Origin: Paramacrobiotus metropolitanus
Lineage: Eukaryota; Tardigrada; Eutardigrada; Parachela; Macrobiotidae
DNA: 64,000 nucleotides
Assembly: GCF_019649055.1 (NCBI RefSeq)
Contig: NW_026570265.1
Span: 744,001 to 808,000 of the forward strand
Direction of reading: 5' to 3'
Shown: piece after piece, positions 43,361-55,151 of the stretch
Position numbering within the stretch: the first letter of the stretch is position 1
Layout: each line of letters starts with the position of its first letter
Program-made: the position numbers and the translations under genes
Notes under the pieces: model-generated
Told to the model about the DNA's origin: nothing
What the model saw: only the letters and a program-made list of their open reading frames with translations
The model's database searches: none

Positions 43361-46300
43361 TTAAGCGCTGTGCAGCTGCCGAAATTCCGCCCGGCGAACT
43401 GTACGCGAAAGGTCATTAGGAATAGGTGCCAGCTTAATAACGGGCGCAGATTCCGCATGGTGCTCAGGCTGTGATTCACTTTTTGAACGGGGCAATTCAC
43501 GGGTTAATTCACGAAAACTGCTTTCCGATACACCTTCAGCCATTAGACTGGGGAAAACGAATGCGCCCACATGTGGACTGTCCGGTCGTTTGGGTAGATC
43601 ATTAGGGGAAAAGATGGTGCCGCGCCGGGCAATGGCGCGCATCATCAGTGTGGCCGTTGTGAGATTGGGTGTGGTCGGACTGAGCCTTTCCCGTACGCTC
43701 TCCTCGTATTTTTTCCTTAAATTCGCGAAATCATGCTCCGCGAAGGCGTCACTATTTCTGCGCATCTGTCCGTGCACGTTTGCCAGACTGCGTCGCGGAC
43801 TAAAGCCACTACGTGGACTTTTGTTGCGAAATGGACTGAACTGGGTGTAATGGGAGTTTTTTGCCGCTGCCACGGTGACAGTGTGTTCAATGCGCATTGT
43901 GCGTAAATCGAAATCGGGAATTTTGAACAGCTCCTGGATCAATTCTTCCGGGCCGATCATCATCCCGTCCAGTATGCTCTGCTGGAGTTCACTCATGATG
44001 GAATAAAAGTCGAAGGCAGTTTCTACTGGCAGAAAATACCTGAAGAATATGGAATCGATTAAAACGCAATCCTTATACACAGAAACGTTAAATGTATACG
44101 AGTATAATCAATACTGTACAGTAATCATTTTGTGCAACACCGATGTACTGTTACTCGACCGGAAAACCGCGGAACAAAGAAATCAAGTGCACAATTTTAT
44201 TGTTAATCAGTAGGTGTTGTATATCGTTTTAACAAATACCTTGTATTAGAAATTTACTAGTGTACTAAATGCAGGAACAAATTAAAAGATAGTCTTTGAA
44301 TATATAACACTCGGATTCATGCCTGTGACATGCACGATGCAGTAGCCAAATGTCTGCACGATATAATGTTAAATAATTTATCATTGATTCAGATCTAAAA
44401 AGCAATAATTTTATGCTCATTCTGTAACTCGAAATTAAATCGAATTTCGCATCAATGTAAATCAATTAAAATTATCTCACATATTCACTGTACCGGTTTC
44501 CGTATTTTTGCACAGCTTATAATACCTTACTCCATAGTATTTTGTAGCCGTCAACAGTAATATTCTGTATTTACAGTATCTGCACTGGAGCGGCGTTCGA
44601 TCTTCGTGCTTTTTAAATTGGATGTACATTTGCGCCCGAATCAAAACATCGATTAACTCAGTTGCGTCATTCAAATAGCCGAACCTGATACCTGCGTTTC
44701 ATAACCTCCCCTCGAACGTTTCATGTTTGATTTACACTTGATCAAATGGTAACATTAAACATACTTCTCAAGTTTCACCAGCAGGACGAGGGCCGTCTTC
44801 ATGAGAATGACCGAGCCGTACAGGAAGATGCAGTCCCATACACGTAAAGTGGCCTCATGCTGCAGACACGTTGCAAAGAGCGTCAAAAACCATTGAATGG
44901 AAAACAGATTCGTTAACGGCGGCTCGTATCCCCCGTTTGCTCCTGTAAATGCACACCGCACTATATTACCCAGTGATCAATCGATTTCTTAACTTTGACG
45001 TGGCTGAATAGCCATTCCATGTCAACATTTCACATGCATTTACTTGCCTCGTTCTTCCAGCGACTGCTTGCGCAGTTTATCCAGATGAGATGATAGTGCC
45101 GGCAGATAATTACTGACCAATTCTTGAAAAACCGATAGGTCGATCGTTAATGCCTCCAAATCATTGGCGAAATAATTCGGCGGCAAGACATGTTCGATAA
45201 GGTATATCATTATCTGCAAAGGCAATGTGATAGTTTCTCCAATCTTGACATGCAACTGCCGACTGGAGCTTGTCTGCGCAATTAGTTGTCTGATTCCGCA
45301 CTATCACCAGAAAGCGTATATACTGGCTCATATTAATAATTACAATAACCGATGGCGACCTTTAGCCTCATTGATAATTTATGTAGATCAAGGGAAACAA
45401 AAGCTGAAACTTTTCGCTTAAAATATCAAGAAAATTTAAAGGTATAGAAAAAGCTCGCTTCTGAAGTGGTTTTTTTGCGATAGCTTTTAAAACCAATAAC
45501 CTTGCACGAGTAAGTAATCAAATTTATGAAGGCTTACGCGAGCAATACACTCTATTTCGCCTGAATAAGGCGTGCGTTCTGCTACGTCATAATCCGATTT
45601 CATCCACAACTCAGTAATCTTTGGACGTTTTCGATTATTACCTTTAGAGCCTCTTCCTCATCTTTGTCAACGACATCCAATATGACAGCTGCTATTATAT
45701 TAAAACCTTGGCAATAACCAACAGATGGCCGGAAGCGAGCGTACGCTAACAGCACTCGTTTCAGCAAAGAGCGCTCTTTTTCATTATGCTCGCCGCAGAA
45801 GCCGGAGCAACCGGTGCGGTGTAGGTCTTTGACAATCTGCAGTCCCAGCGCCTCCTCGTCCGGATTGAACCGGTCATGCAGTAAGAGTTTTTTAATCTTT
45901 TCCCATTCAAATGGCAGCTGCGAAATGTATCGATTGGCGATAGTTGACCACATCTGAAATTAATGACATCCGTTAAAATATGCTTAGGCTGCACGGTCGG
46001 ATCCTGTGCGGCTTCTGTCACTCCAGTTCTGTCATGGACGGCTAGGCACGTACTTGATACAAAAAAATATTAAACATTTACGCTATCAAAATGAAAATCA
46101 ATCATGGTTAATGAAATATGGGAATTGGTTTGCGTCATAATGGACAGAAGTGCAAATAATCATACAGTTTACATTAGTCTGCACTCTGCATATGTAATGT
46201 GTCCACCTTGTCCTTACTGTTTTTCGAAAAGCTGTTGGCAATCCACCCGGAAGTTTCAGCACGGCTCTCATCGCTTCGATCCACTGCAGGTAACCATCGC

Positions 46301-49272
46301 TGTCACCTACCGGAGGTGTTACGGAAAACCGAAACTTAGCGTGCCGTTGGCCTAACAAAAAAAGGACACCACGCAATTATTTTAACGCAAATCGATAAGT
46401 AAAGCGTAAGCAAATACCGCATCAACGAAATTAATTTCTGAAGGAGCATTTTTTTTATATAACTATTATGCATGGCCCATGGGAATTCGAGACACTAATT
46501 CCGGATTCGAGTAAAGTACTGAGTGTTCAAGTTGCTAAATAATTATACGTATGTTTTACCGAGAAATATAGCTAAGCGAAGCGAATATGTCAGCCCTGTT
46601 AAATTACAGTGAAACCGCAATTAATTGCTTACGTAGCACAACTTACAGTTGTAACGGTGGATTTGATCGTGAACAAAAGCCACGCCACAGGAATACATGT
46701 CTGTGCGTTATGGCGACAAAGTAATTACTGATTTAATTGATAACTGAGGAAGACTTTCCACACTGCGTATATATAATACTGCAAAATACGGGTCAGCACG
46801 CAGATTCGTACAAGGATAACTGCCGACTAGAGAAACAAGAAAAGAGCAGCGGAATGAAAATGTTGTTCAGCAAGGGAAAATTTATATACCATTCCTTTGC
46901 ACTATCCATCAAACCCATCCCGAACTGTCCATTAAAAATAAATCAACCGGTACTCCCACTCTTTGCTGTCCGAAATACATTAATGCTAATACCAGCAATA
47001 TATTGCTCTCTCTAATAGCCGGCAATTGCTTGGATGATTTGAAGATATTAAAAACGACATGACCTATTTTGCATTAAGCCCTTATATGCACACGTCTGAC
47101 AATACAAATGTTAAAAGATCTGATATGGTGTGCCGATTGTGCGGCTACAGTCTGCTGCTCTGGAAATAAGCAAATCCATAGCGAAGCTCGTAGTTCAAGG
47201 AACCGCTTGGCTCCACCTTCCATGGAAATACTCTCTTACTGCCATAGCGTGCCTTATTGCCACAGAAAGGGAACTTACTTCCTTCCGGTGATGATGGCGC
47301 AGCCAGAGCCTGCAGTGCGCTGTTGATGATCAAATACTGTTTACTTTGGGCTATTTGTCTCTTGTCCTTCTGTTTCAGAGTCTGCACAAGATACCGGTTC
47401 ACTCCCATGATGGTGTTTTCGTATGCGGTCCTTAACATTTTCAGCTGACTTGTATCTAAAAAATAAGTATATATAAAATTATTTGAATATCTGCAAGAGC
47501 AGACCGGAGTAAACTTTGAACACATATTGCCGATCAAAACTTCTGCATTATGCATCGTCAAGGAAAAGTTTTTGTGCAAATGCAAAATTTTTTATTAAAA
47601 ACAGTGCACCGCAAGAACATAAAATTAAGAACGCTTGCTTGCACTTTAGCACATTTTAAATTTACATAACAAAGAATAAATTATCAGCATATAATATTAG
47701 ATCTAAAAATTGATGGTTCACCTTCCCATTCAAAACTATCAAAAGGGCAACGAGAAAATGTATACACGTCCTGGTATATTATCGACATTTATGTGCGTTA
47801 TATATTACTCTGTGTATGGTTGCACAGTACGTATCACGTGAGATTTCATATATAGCAGATGTTTTTGTTATAAACTTTTGATATCATTTTATTGGCACAT
47901 ATTTCTCTTTAATAGTCCAATGAAATTATGTAATTTGCGGCTATATTCTAACATGGTACGTGTCCTAAATGTGACCAGCACTCCCACCAAAACTTTTTTT
48001 TTTGAAGAAACATATTTGTACGAAACACAAAAATATAAAATTCTCAGTCTTACTAAGAGCGCTCCGTCTAAGTCATACAAAGATCGCATCACCGATCTGT
48101 CGTACGTGTACATCCAGTTCTATATCTATATTTTATTTAAAATTTACTTGTTAATAATTGGCAATTTCACAAGATCTCTGAGTTGGGATAAGCATATATA
48201 TATACAAGATCTTTTAGATGGGATAATCTTCTGGTTGGTTTCCGAAAGCCTGTGGCTAACGATACCAACTGCGAATATGAAATATATGCATTTGCAGTAT
48301 TTTTTAAATTAAATTAGAGGAATAATTGTTAGAGGATTAATTGTTAGAGGATTACATTCCTAATACATGTACAATACTTCTTAGTTTTTTATGTAACATG
48401 TAAATTTCTGTTAATAATTTGGGCGTGCCAGTAGTAATGTTTACCGGTTTCGGCATTTAACTGCTCAATATACAATTTGTTAGTCAAATTTAGGATTGTA
48501 GTGCAGTACTAATTTGGCAATCAAATAAAAAGGTTTTCGGTCCGCATAAATGCAACTATATTGCTTCGTATTTGCCTGATTTCAAGTATGGCGGGTTACT
48601 TTCATGCCAACTGCAAAAAAAATTGTTTTTGTAACAGCAGCTAATGCCTGCTTTTGCTACTGCTAAACAATTTTGAACACGGTATTGCTGTAGTTCACAT
48701 GCTATACCCATTTGTGTAAGCAGCTGCACGTCCAGCTTGTCATTTCCCTGGTATCCAAAACTCTGCAGCGTTTTACTTAATTCTGCATAATATTCAATTC
48801 TCCAGGCGGTATAATCAATAACTGAATTTTTCCTTCCAATACTGCTTTGACTGGCATCTGAACTTCGGCGCACAAGATAGCGCGTTTCCTCCAGTTCATC
48901 GTGGTACAGCTGATCATCCACATAAATTTCATGCAACAGATTTTCAATCAGCTGTTTGCGATTTCTGGCACTTGCATCATAAAACTGTTGTTCAAAAATG
49001 CGTGAATCGCTATCGCTCGTTTGACCAGAGTCAGTGGCTGAGTCCATGAAACGATCCCCAAAACGCATCGTGTAGGGCATTTCGTCGTGAATATCCGCCG
49101 AAATGGATGCCTGTGCCGAAATGGAACCAGCGTCTAAATCCGTTGTGGCTGGTGATGGGTCTTGTTGATGCTGCTTGCGGAAGCGCATTAAATCGTGCCA
49201 CGCCAACAAATCCCCATCATCCATAAATTCCGACTGACCTTTTTGATCAGTCTGATTATTCAGCTCGTCCAT
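43361..49272 (-). CDS. TBC1D30: TBC1D30-like Rab GTPase-activating protein, 772 aa
   Basis: RabGAP; vertebrate TBC1D30 acts on Rab8 at cilia and membranes. Seven exons: 48600-49272, 47279-47455, 46218-46351, 45642-45953, 45048-45213, 44765-44942, 43361-44039; 773 codons with the stop. An acidic, disordered N-terminus leads to a coiled coil (LVQTLKQKDKRQIAQSKQYL). A PH-like segment and the TBC domain follow, with KDLHRTGCSG, YCQGFNIIAA, YLIEHVLPPNYF and GYEPPLTNLFSIQWFLTLFATCL. The arginine finger lies in IVKDLHRTGC and the glutamine finger in YCQG. The C-terminal exon encodes a Ser/Arg-rich tail with RSPSP-like phosphosite words (KSPRSGFSPRR). The intron after exon 5 has a GC donor (G|GCAAGT). 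Exon 1 could end earlier at a second donor (C|GTGTTC near 48680), also in phase. The 1.1-kb first intron is long for this window. Confidence 0.9.
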
Positions 49273-50907
49273 CGCAAAACATACAGATGTGAGCCCAGTT
49301 TCGATTTAATATACCGAGACGTGCAAATAGCATATGCAGGTGACCATGAAAATCAAGTACAGTAGCAAGTGAAATCATGCAGCTTACCGGCACGCTGCAT
49401 AATTAATCTTAATAAATTTGTAGTACCAAACAATTCTTTCCCAAAAAGAGTGCCAGACCTAGTGCAACCAGTCATGATTGCATTGTAATTAAAACGCATT
49501 TGAACTGCTCCAACTGGGTAAATATCACAGTTTGTTGTTTCAATTATCAGAACAGTAGCTTACAGTGCGATAAATTTTAGCTTCTCTAAAAAGACTTTTC
49601 CGAACGATAAGCGCAATAACACCAGATAAGATAATTTATATTGTCCGCTATATTTCTTGCCGAATTTTGGGGATCGGTTACCACAAAAGCCGAGATACTA
49701 CTGAGCTGTCCGGTTAATGTTAATGAAACGTTTTGTTCCACAAGTATTTGACAGTCATTTAGCAATACGCACGTTATTTAGATTAGGTTTAATTAGCAGT
49801 CTCCAATAAAATATTATTAGCAAAATATTTAACAGGATATTTGAATCATGATTGCAGGACTGCACATTTTACAGCCCTAATATACGTATACTACTCGGTA
49901 ATGATTTGTCTGTGCTAGCAATTCTGTTAACCTTCGAGGATTCTTTTGGGGTATTCACTAGTACTATCGTACGGTTAAATACCGTAATTAAATCCGTAGT
50001 TAGAGTCAAGTTAGTGACGGTGTTGTGCACTACTCTAGGTAAAAAGTAAAAACTTTAAAGATTACATGTTATAAAATAGCAAAATAGGTTTTTAATTTCG
50101 TAATACGCAATATGTAGCTGATGTAGGCCCTTTTTCAGTGTTGAGAACAATCTTTTGCAAAGTATTGCGCTGCTCCCTGCAGGGAAATGTAATCAGTCTC
50201 CAACAAAAGATACGAGTATATGTGAGACATGTAAATGTAAAATTTTTTGCACTTGAGGAAATGTATTAACTTCATGGAATTATTGCACTGCAGCACATAC
50301 TTATAGTTAACTAATAAAACTGCAAATTGTTTGCATGTACCTGACTTTTACTAACTATGACAGACGTAACAACTTGTACGCTTTATATGTTCGAAGTCAG
50401 TAAATAAGCGCCTGTAAAAACGGTTTTTTTGTTTAAAGAAAAAAATCAAGTGTTGCAGGAATAAAGTGTTGTATAGTCACAGGTTGCAGTTCATACTCGA
50501 TTACTATAAATATTAATTTAGAGAACCAGAATAAGAATAAGCAAGCGTTTTTCTTATCCTGGTTTTTGCCACCTTTATAACATACAATGCGTATGCAGTC
50601 AACCATTCTAACAAGACAGTGTAATTAACATATATACCTACGCCTTATTATAAGACAGTCGTGACCTCGTAGCGGCATCGTTTATGCCATGTTTTTGCTA
50701 ATGATGTTGTACATACCGGTAAGTATGCGTAATTTTCAAAATGCGGTCATTCGGAAGAAACACATAATAATGATAGCCGTTAGTTTAATCGGCAGTTTTA
50801 GAGAAATTTTTGAAAGAGTACACGTTTCTAGATGTTTGTCGTAGATTTCAGTTACGTACCCATTAATAATTTATTTGTCAAAAGATTTCTGGAATCTCAG
50901 TCACAGT
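49273..50907. promoter_or_regulatory. Divergent intergenic region TBC1D30 / EGF-cadherin gene
   Basis: About 1.6 kb between divergent starts, AT-rich. Short frames (e.g. 49852-50049) have no recognisable motif. Expected to contain both promoters. Confidence 0.4.
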
Positions 50908-52919
50908 ATGCCCTTTAGCTTTTCGGTAACCTTGTGTACCTGCATATGGACATTATCGCTAACAAGCATATGCTTTGTTTTCTGCTATCACTTCCAGCGC
51001 AAAGAAACAGTGCAAACGTCCAGCACCGTAAATCCGGTCACCAGAATTCCTGACATTGTGCCTGCTTTGCGCAGCTATGATACCTCGTATTCTGCGGCAA
51101 ACAATGTTGAAACGGCCTCATACTACAACACTAATAACTATAATCCCAATCCATCCATGACCGATTCTGTTCCAAAATACAATAATGGGCTGGATCCAGT
51201 GTACGCATCGGCATACGCCATCGAGACAATTAATTCCGCCGACCTTTTTCATATAATAACTACAACACTAGGACCTGAAGCGTGCCGGTCAACGACATAT
51301 CGTACCATTTTGGGATGTTACTGTCGACTGATTGGGAAGCGGTGTTATGCAGCGAATTCCATTTGTAAAGCGGATCAGTTGGGCGATGGCTACTGCGAAT
51401 GTGACACTGGATACGTAAAACTGGGACTGCAGTGTGTTACGCAGGCTGCGTACAATAATATTACTATGACTGCTGCCCGTGAGAAAGCGATGCAAAAATG
51501 ATATTACGAATTTACGACTACCACAAGTTTTTTCGAATGCCAATTCTAGATTTATATTTCTTTCATAAGTACGAGTACGGTAAACGGACCTATCCAGCTT
51601 GGGAATTTTATGACAGGTTTATAAATTTGATTGTACTTTATTTAGGATCGGTAGAATTTTTAGTCACGTCTTCACCATGGTCAGTAATAATCTTTATCCA
51701 CAGAGGCATCTTCTTCGTTTACAATTTATCCCCCGACAGTAATCGCGTCTTGCTTTTTGCCTTTGAATTCTGTATTTGGGAACGTTGGTGTAAGTTAAAG
51801 AAACAAGACCGTGTAGCAGCAACATTTTGCTACCATATTTTTCTTTGACGAAAAATCTTTGAATTATAGTCCATTGCCGGAAACGGAAGCCTAACATACA
51901 CACTTACCTTGCTGTCTTCCAGCCCACTTGGAGATTCCACCAAGCATGTTGACATCGATCCAGCTAATGGCAATTTAATATATAAATCAGTTGCTCCCGG
52001 ATCGGTAATAAATCAGATTTATTCCTTGAGTGCAAAAGATTCCCGCGGGAATACAACCTCTAAAAATTTTACGGTAATGTTTCGGGATTGATTTGGCCGA
52101 ATGCCAAATGCCATAATACAGTAATATAAACACCTGCATAACTGTGTGACATATGATCAACTTGTTATTAATTTTATTGAAGTTTACAACTGCAACATAA
52201 AACAGTCATGAATAATACCACTACGATCGGCATGGCACAATCAAGAATTAAAGAAACAGCCAAAATCACTATTATATATTATTATTATTATTTTATATAT
52301 GATTAATATTATTTTTAGGTGGCCTATAACTGCACAGGTAAACTTCGTCCACACAATGGAACAGATGCAAAAACATAAAACTTTCTCATTAGCTCCAACG
52401 TGCTCGTTTAATTTCGGAAACAGTTTAATCGTGGACTGCTTGCGATTCACAACCGGCGACACTATAGTGACCTTTATTGTAAGCTTAGTGGGTGTGCTAG
52501 GCTAACGTTAGTCTTAATGTGAATTCGTCATCAACTGCAGTTACTTTTATTACAGGCTAACAATAGTTTAACTCCGACGGTGTTTTCGATGTCACTCATC
52601 AATTCTTCATCAAGGAATGGAAACAATTTTTTCCAAATTGGTTCAAACACTGGTCTAGTATTTCTGCAAAAAATTCCTCATGGTGGCGCATTTGTGGAGA
52701 ACTACAGTGTTTCCGCTACAAATGCGGCTGGACAAAGTTGCCCAGCTCAAACTCTTACGGTTAGAAAAGATCGTTTAATTGCCTATTCATCTCGAACGTC
52801 ATGGGCGACTGGATGAATAATATTATATGAACGATATGTACGCGCGTATATGTACCTACATCTGAAATGAGAAGGTACTTTTTGCGTTGCAGCTTACGAC
52901 AACAGACACTTGTATTTGA
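50908..52919 (+). CDS. Secreted EGF-like and cadherin-like repeat protein
   Basis: Model: 50908-51478, 51704-51789, 51870-52073, 52319-52337, 52393-52478, 52556-52759, then 52893-52919. The start at 50908 gives a hydrophobic signal-like segment (MPFSFSVTLCTCIWTLSLTS). A Ser/Thr/Asn-rich linker follows, then an EGF/EB-like module with ordered Cys (CRSTTYRTILGCYC...CYAANSIC...GYCECDTGY...C). Next are two cadherin-like repeats: the first contains VDIDPANGNLIYKSVAPGS...YSLSAKDSRG, the second FFQIGSNTGLVFLQKIPHGG...YSVSATNAAG. Both have the D/N-x-x-T/N-G-L pattern of cadherin strands, but the calcium DxNDN signature is weak. Exons 2/5 are both 86 nt and 3/6 both 204 nt, with the same phases. The last exon is inferred from a CAG acceptor and an AATAAA downstream; otherwise the frame reads through to a stop at 52814-52816. 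I see no membrane segment. Confidence 0.6.
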
Positions 52920-52955
52920 CTTCCCGCAACACCGTCGACACCAGACGAACAGCAC

Positions 52956-52961
52956 AATAAA
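52956..52961 (+). terminator. Poly(A) signal of EGF/cadherin-like gene
   Basis: AATAAA about 37 nt beyond the inferred stop. Confidence 0.5.
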
Positions 52962-54285
52962 GGAGTACAGGTATATAGATATTGTATAATATCTCATATA
53001 ATATATGAGTACCTTGGCACAATGAATCGGACAGTACAAAATTTCAATTTATTTTATAAGGCTGGTCATTTGACGCAGTTACTGTTAATTTGGATTTAGA
53101 AACGCTTTTATCTATCCGGAACTATATGTGCCGTACATTTCAGTAAAACTTGACCATAATTATATGGTAATATTGGAACGCATATTTACTGTCTGTTCAA
53201 AAATATCTATGCGACAACACGGGTACTCCGTACTCGTATATCAAACGATGGATTCTGGCTAAATTAAACGCAATTAGCTATTTGTCTTTGTCTGACGATA
53301 GAAGTACTTGTACTCTAAGTTACGAACCTCAAGTAAACGCCCGTTTCGCTACACAATCTGCGTAGCCATATCCGGCCAGAAAAACGCGCACCGGAGCTAC
53401 TTTGTATAAGGTTGAAGAGGTTCGGTGTTATCGTCATCGTTTTTTGCATAGCCGGCATTTGGTGCTGTAGGCTTGGCACTTACTATCTGGCCGTGATTTC
53501 GTTTGTAAGTTAAATGAATACTAACTTTAGAATCCTATTCCTTAGATTGCCTCAAAATGAAGATTGCAATTGTCAAAACAACAAAATTTTTGTTTCGCTA
53601 GCAGTAAGAGCATCTGATGATTCTGATCATGCTGTCGAAGAGAGACCGTAGCAGCATTTTCATTATCCTCGAGTACCTAGTAGCATGGTTGCGAAAGAGA
53701 ATCTTTTAAAATTTTATTGTACCTGTAGTGTTTAAGATTATTTCAGCCAAAGCGTAACCCGCACTGCATAATTTGCATCACTGTGGACAGATTTAATCAG
53801 GTTTGTAAGTAGATACTTGAACAACCGGAAGAAGTTATTCTGTACCAGTTGTTGGCTTTCTTTTCACGAGCACATGTAAAGAACAGAAAACCAGCAAAGT
53901 CGATAAATTTAGCTTATTCCATTACGGAGAATAAAATAAGTGCAACTGCAGTGCACACCGCAGAGCTGCAGCAAGCAAATGGTGAAAACGTTATTTGCGC
54001 GATAAGGCGTTATAACTTGCACTGCGCGGCAGTCAAAAGCATAATAGCCATTTTGTGGACATTCCAGCGAAGGAACTTTCCGGTCATCACATAATGTCAA
54101 ACACTCCCAAACGCTAGCAAAGGATCCAGCTGCTTAACAGCAATTGCAACCATAAATTTTGCAGTCATGCGTATAATCACTAGTTAGCAATACTATTAAA
54201 GTTCTGCAACAGAATTCGGTCCAGGTGCTGATCAAAATTTGTGTAATGGGTTGTAACTTTAGCCAACGTAAAAAACGACTCCAGC
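52962..54285. other. No gene seen
   Basis: Sequence between the EGF/cadherin-like gene (plus) and the Shisa-like gene (minus). A plus-strand frame at 53849-54094 and a minus-strand frame at 53909-54100 overlap each other and show no support. Confidence 0.4.
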
Positions 54286-55151
54286 TCAATTGATGTACGT
54301 CCTAGTGCGACTGTACCGTGTGGTCCGGAAACAGCACCATCCGCAGCAACAACACAACAAAATCCACAGAACAATAAAGCCAACCTAATAAAACATGTGC
54401 ATATATCACTGAAACGTTCAGCATTATTTATGTAAACGCTTTGGTATTCGTAAAGTATTGAGCATTTGTATTTTAAGCAATGAATACGCATGCACTAGTA
54501 ACAAGCTGGCTTCGCTTACCGCAACTCCGACAACGATCCCGATTATTGCCCCAAGCGAAAGACCGGTCCTGTTAAAACATGACAACATTTATTGCAAATT
54601 ATAATTAGCCAAACACAAGAATCGATCAATTTTCGCACTTAGACATTTTCTTCGTTAAAATATAACTAAAACTGTCAGTTGCACTGATAAATTTGTCAAC
54701 GGACTACGTATGCTCCAGTATTTACATAGTAAGTTAGCAGCGATTAAACAGAAAGCATTGCATCCGCCTTTTGCTCCTTAATATAACCATTTTTCTTTAA
54801 GTAAAGAAATAAACAAACTTTTTTACCTGTTTTGGATGTAATCAGAAAAAGTGCAGCAGTACGCGCTTATCGTGTCCGCAGTCGCATAACAGCAGTATTC
54901 GCCGGTTCCCACTCCGATGGCTGATAATACAGCGGCCGGACATGATAGAATCCCATTACACTGAGAGGAAGCGGAAACACCTACCATACCCACGATTTGG
55001 TCATCAGCTTTCACAATGAATTTTGGTTTACTACCCGCCACACAAACATAACTTTAATGATGCTTATTTGCTTGTACACACCTTGAGTCTGGACTGCGAG
55101 ACAAATCACAAGGAATGCGCAAACAATGCTGAATAGTGTGTTTCGCCACAT
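54286..55151 (-). CDS. Shisa-like single-pass membrane protein, 148 aa
   Basis: Four exons in phase: 55078-55151, 54827-55051, 54520-54568, 54286-54384. The N-terminus (MWRNTLFSIVCAFLVICLAVQTQG) is a signal peptide. The ectodomain of about 75 residues has ordered cysteines (VCVAG, SQCNG, LSCPA, EYCCYA, AYCCTF). A single transmembrane segment (LGAIIGIVVGVAVGFIVLWIL) follows and is immediately succeeded by a cysteine run, LLCCCCGWCCF, then a short Arg/Thr/Tyr-rich tail ending TRTYIN. The combination of a CC-CC ectodomain, one membrane span and a juxtamembrane poly-Cys cluster is the hallmark of the Shisa-like/STMC6 superfamily (Shisa, CYYR1, VOPP1 and relatives). Function cannot be assigned further. 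A likely 5' untranslated exon junction lies near 55194. Exon 1's donor (GGTGT|GTACAA) was picked because only it gives an open frame. Confidence 0.72.

Noticed and set aside
47878-48312. Plus-strand frame of 144 codons inside the first TBC1D30 intron
   Set aside because: No ATG start, very AT-rich and low complexity, no splice signals or family resemblance; it lies within an intron on the other strand.
53849-54094. Plus-strand frame and overlapping minus-strand frame in the intergenic region
   Set aside because: Opposing frames over the same bases, no splice partners, no family resemblance.
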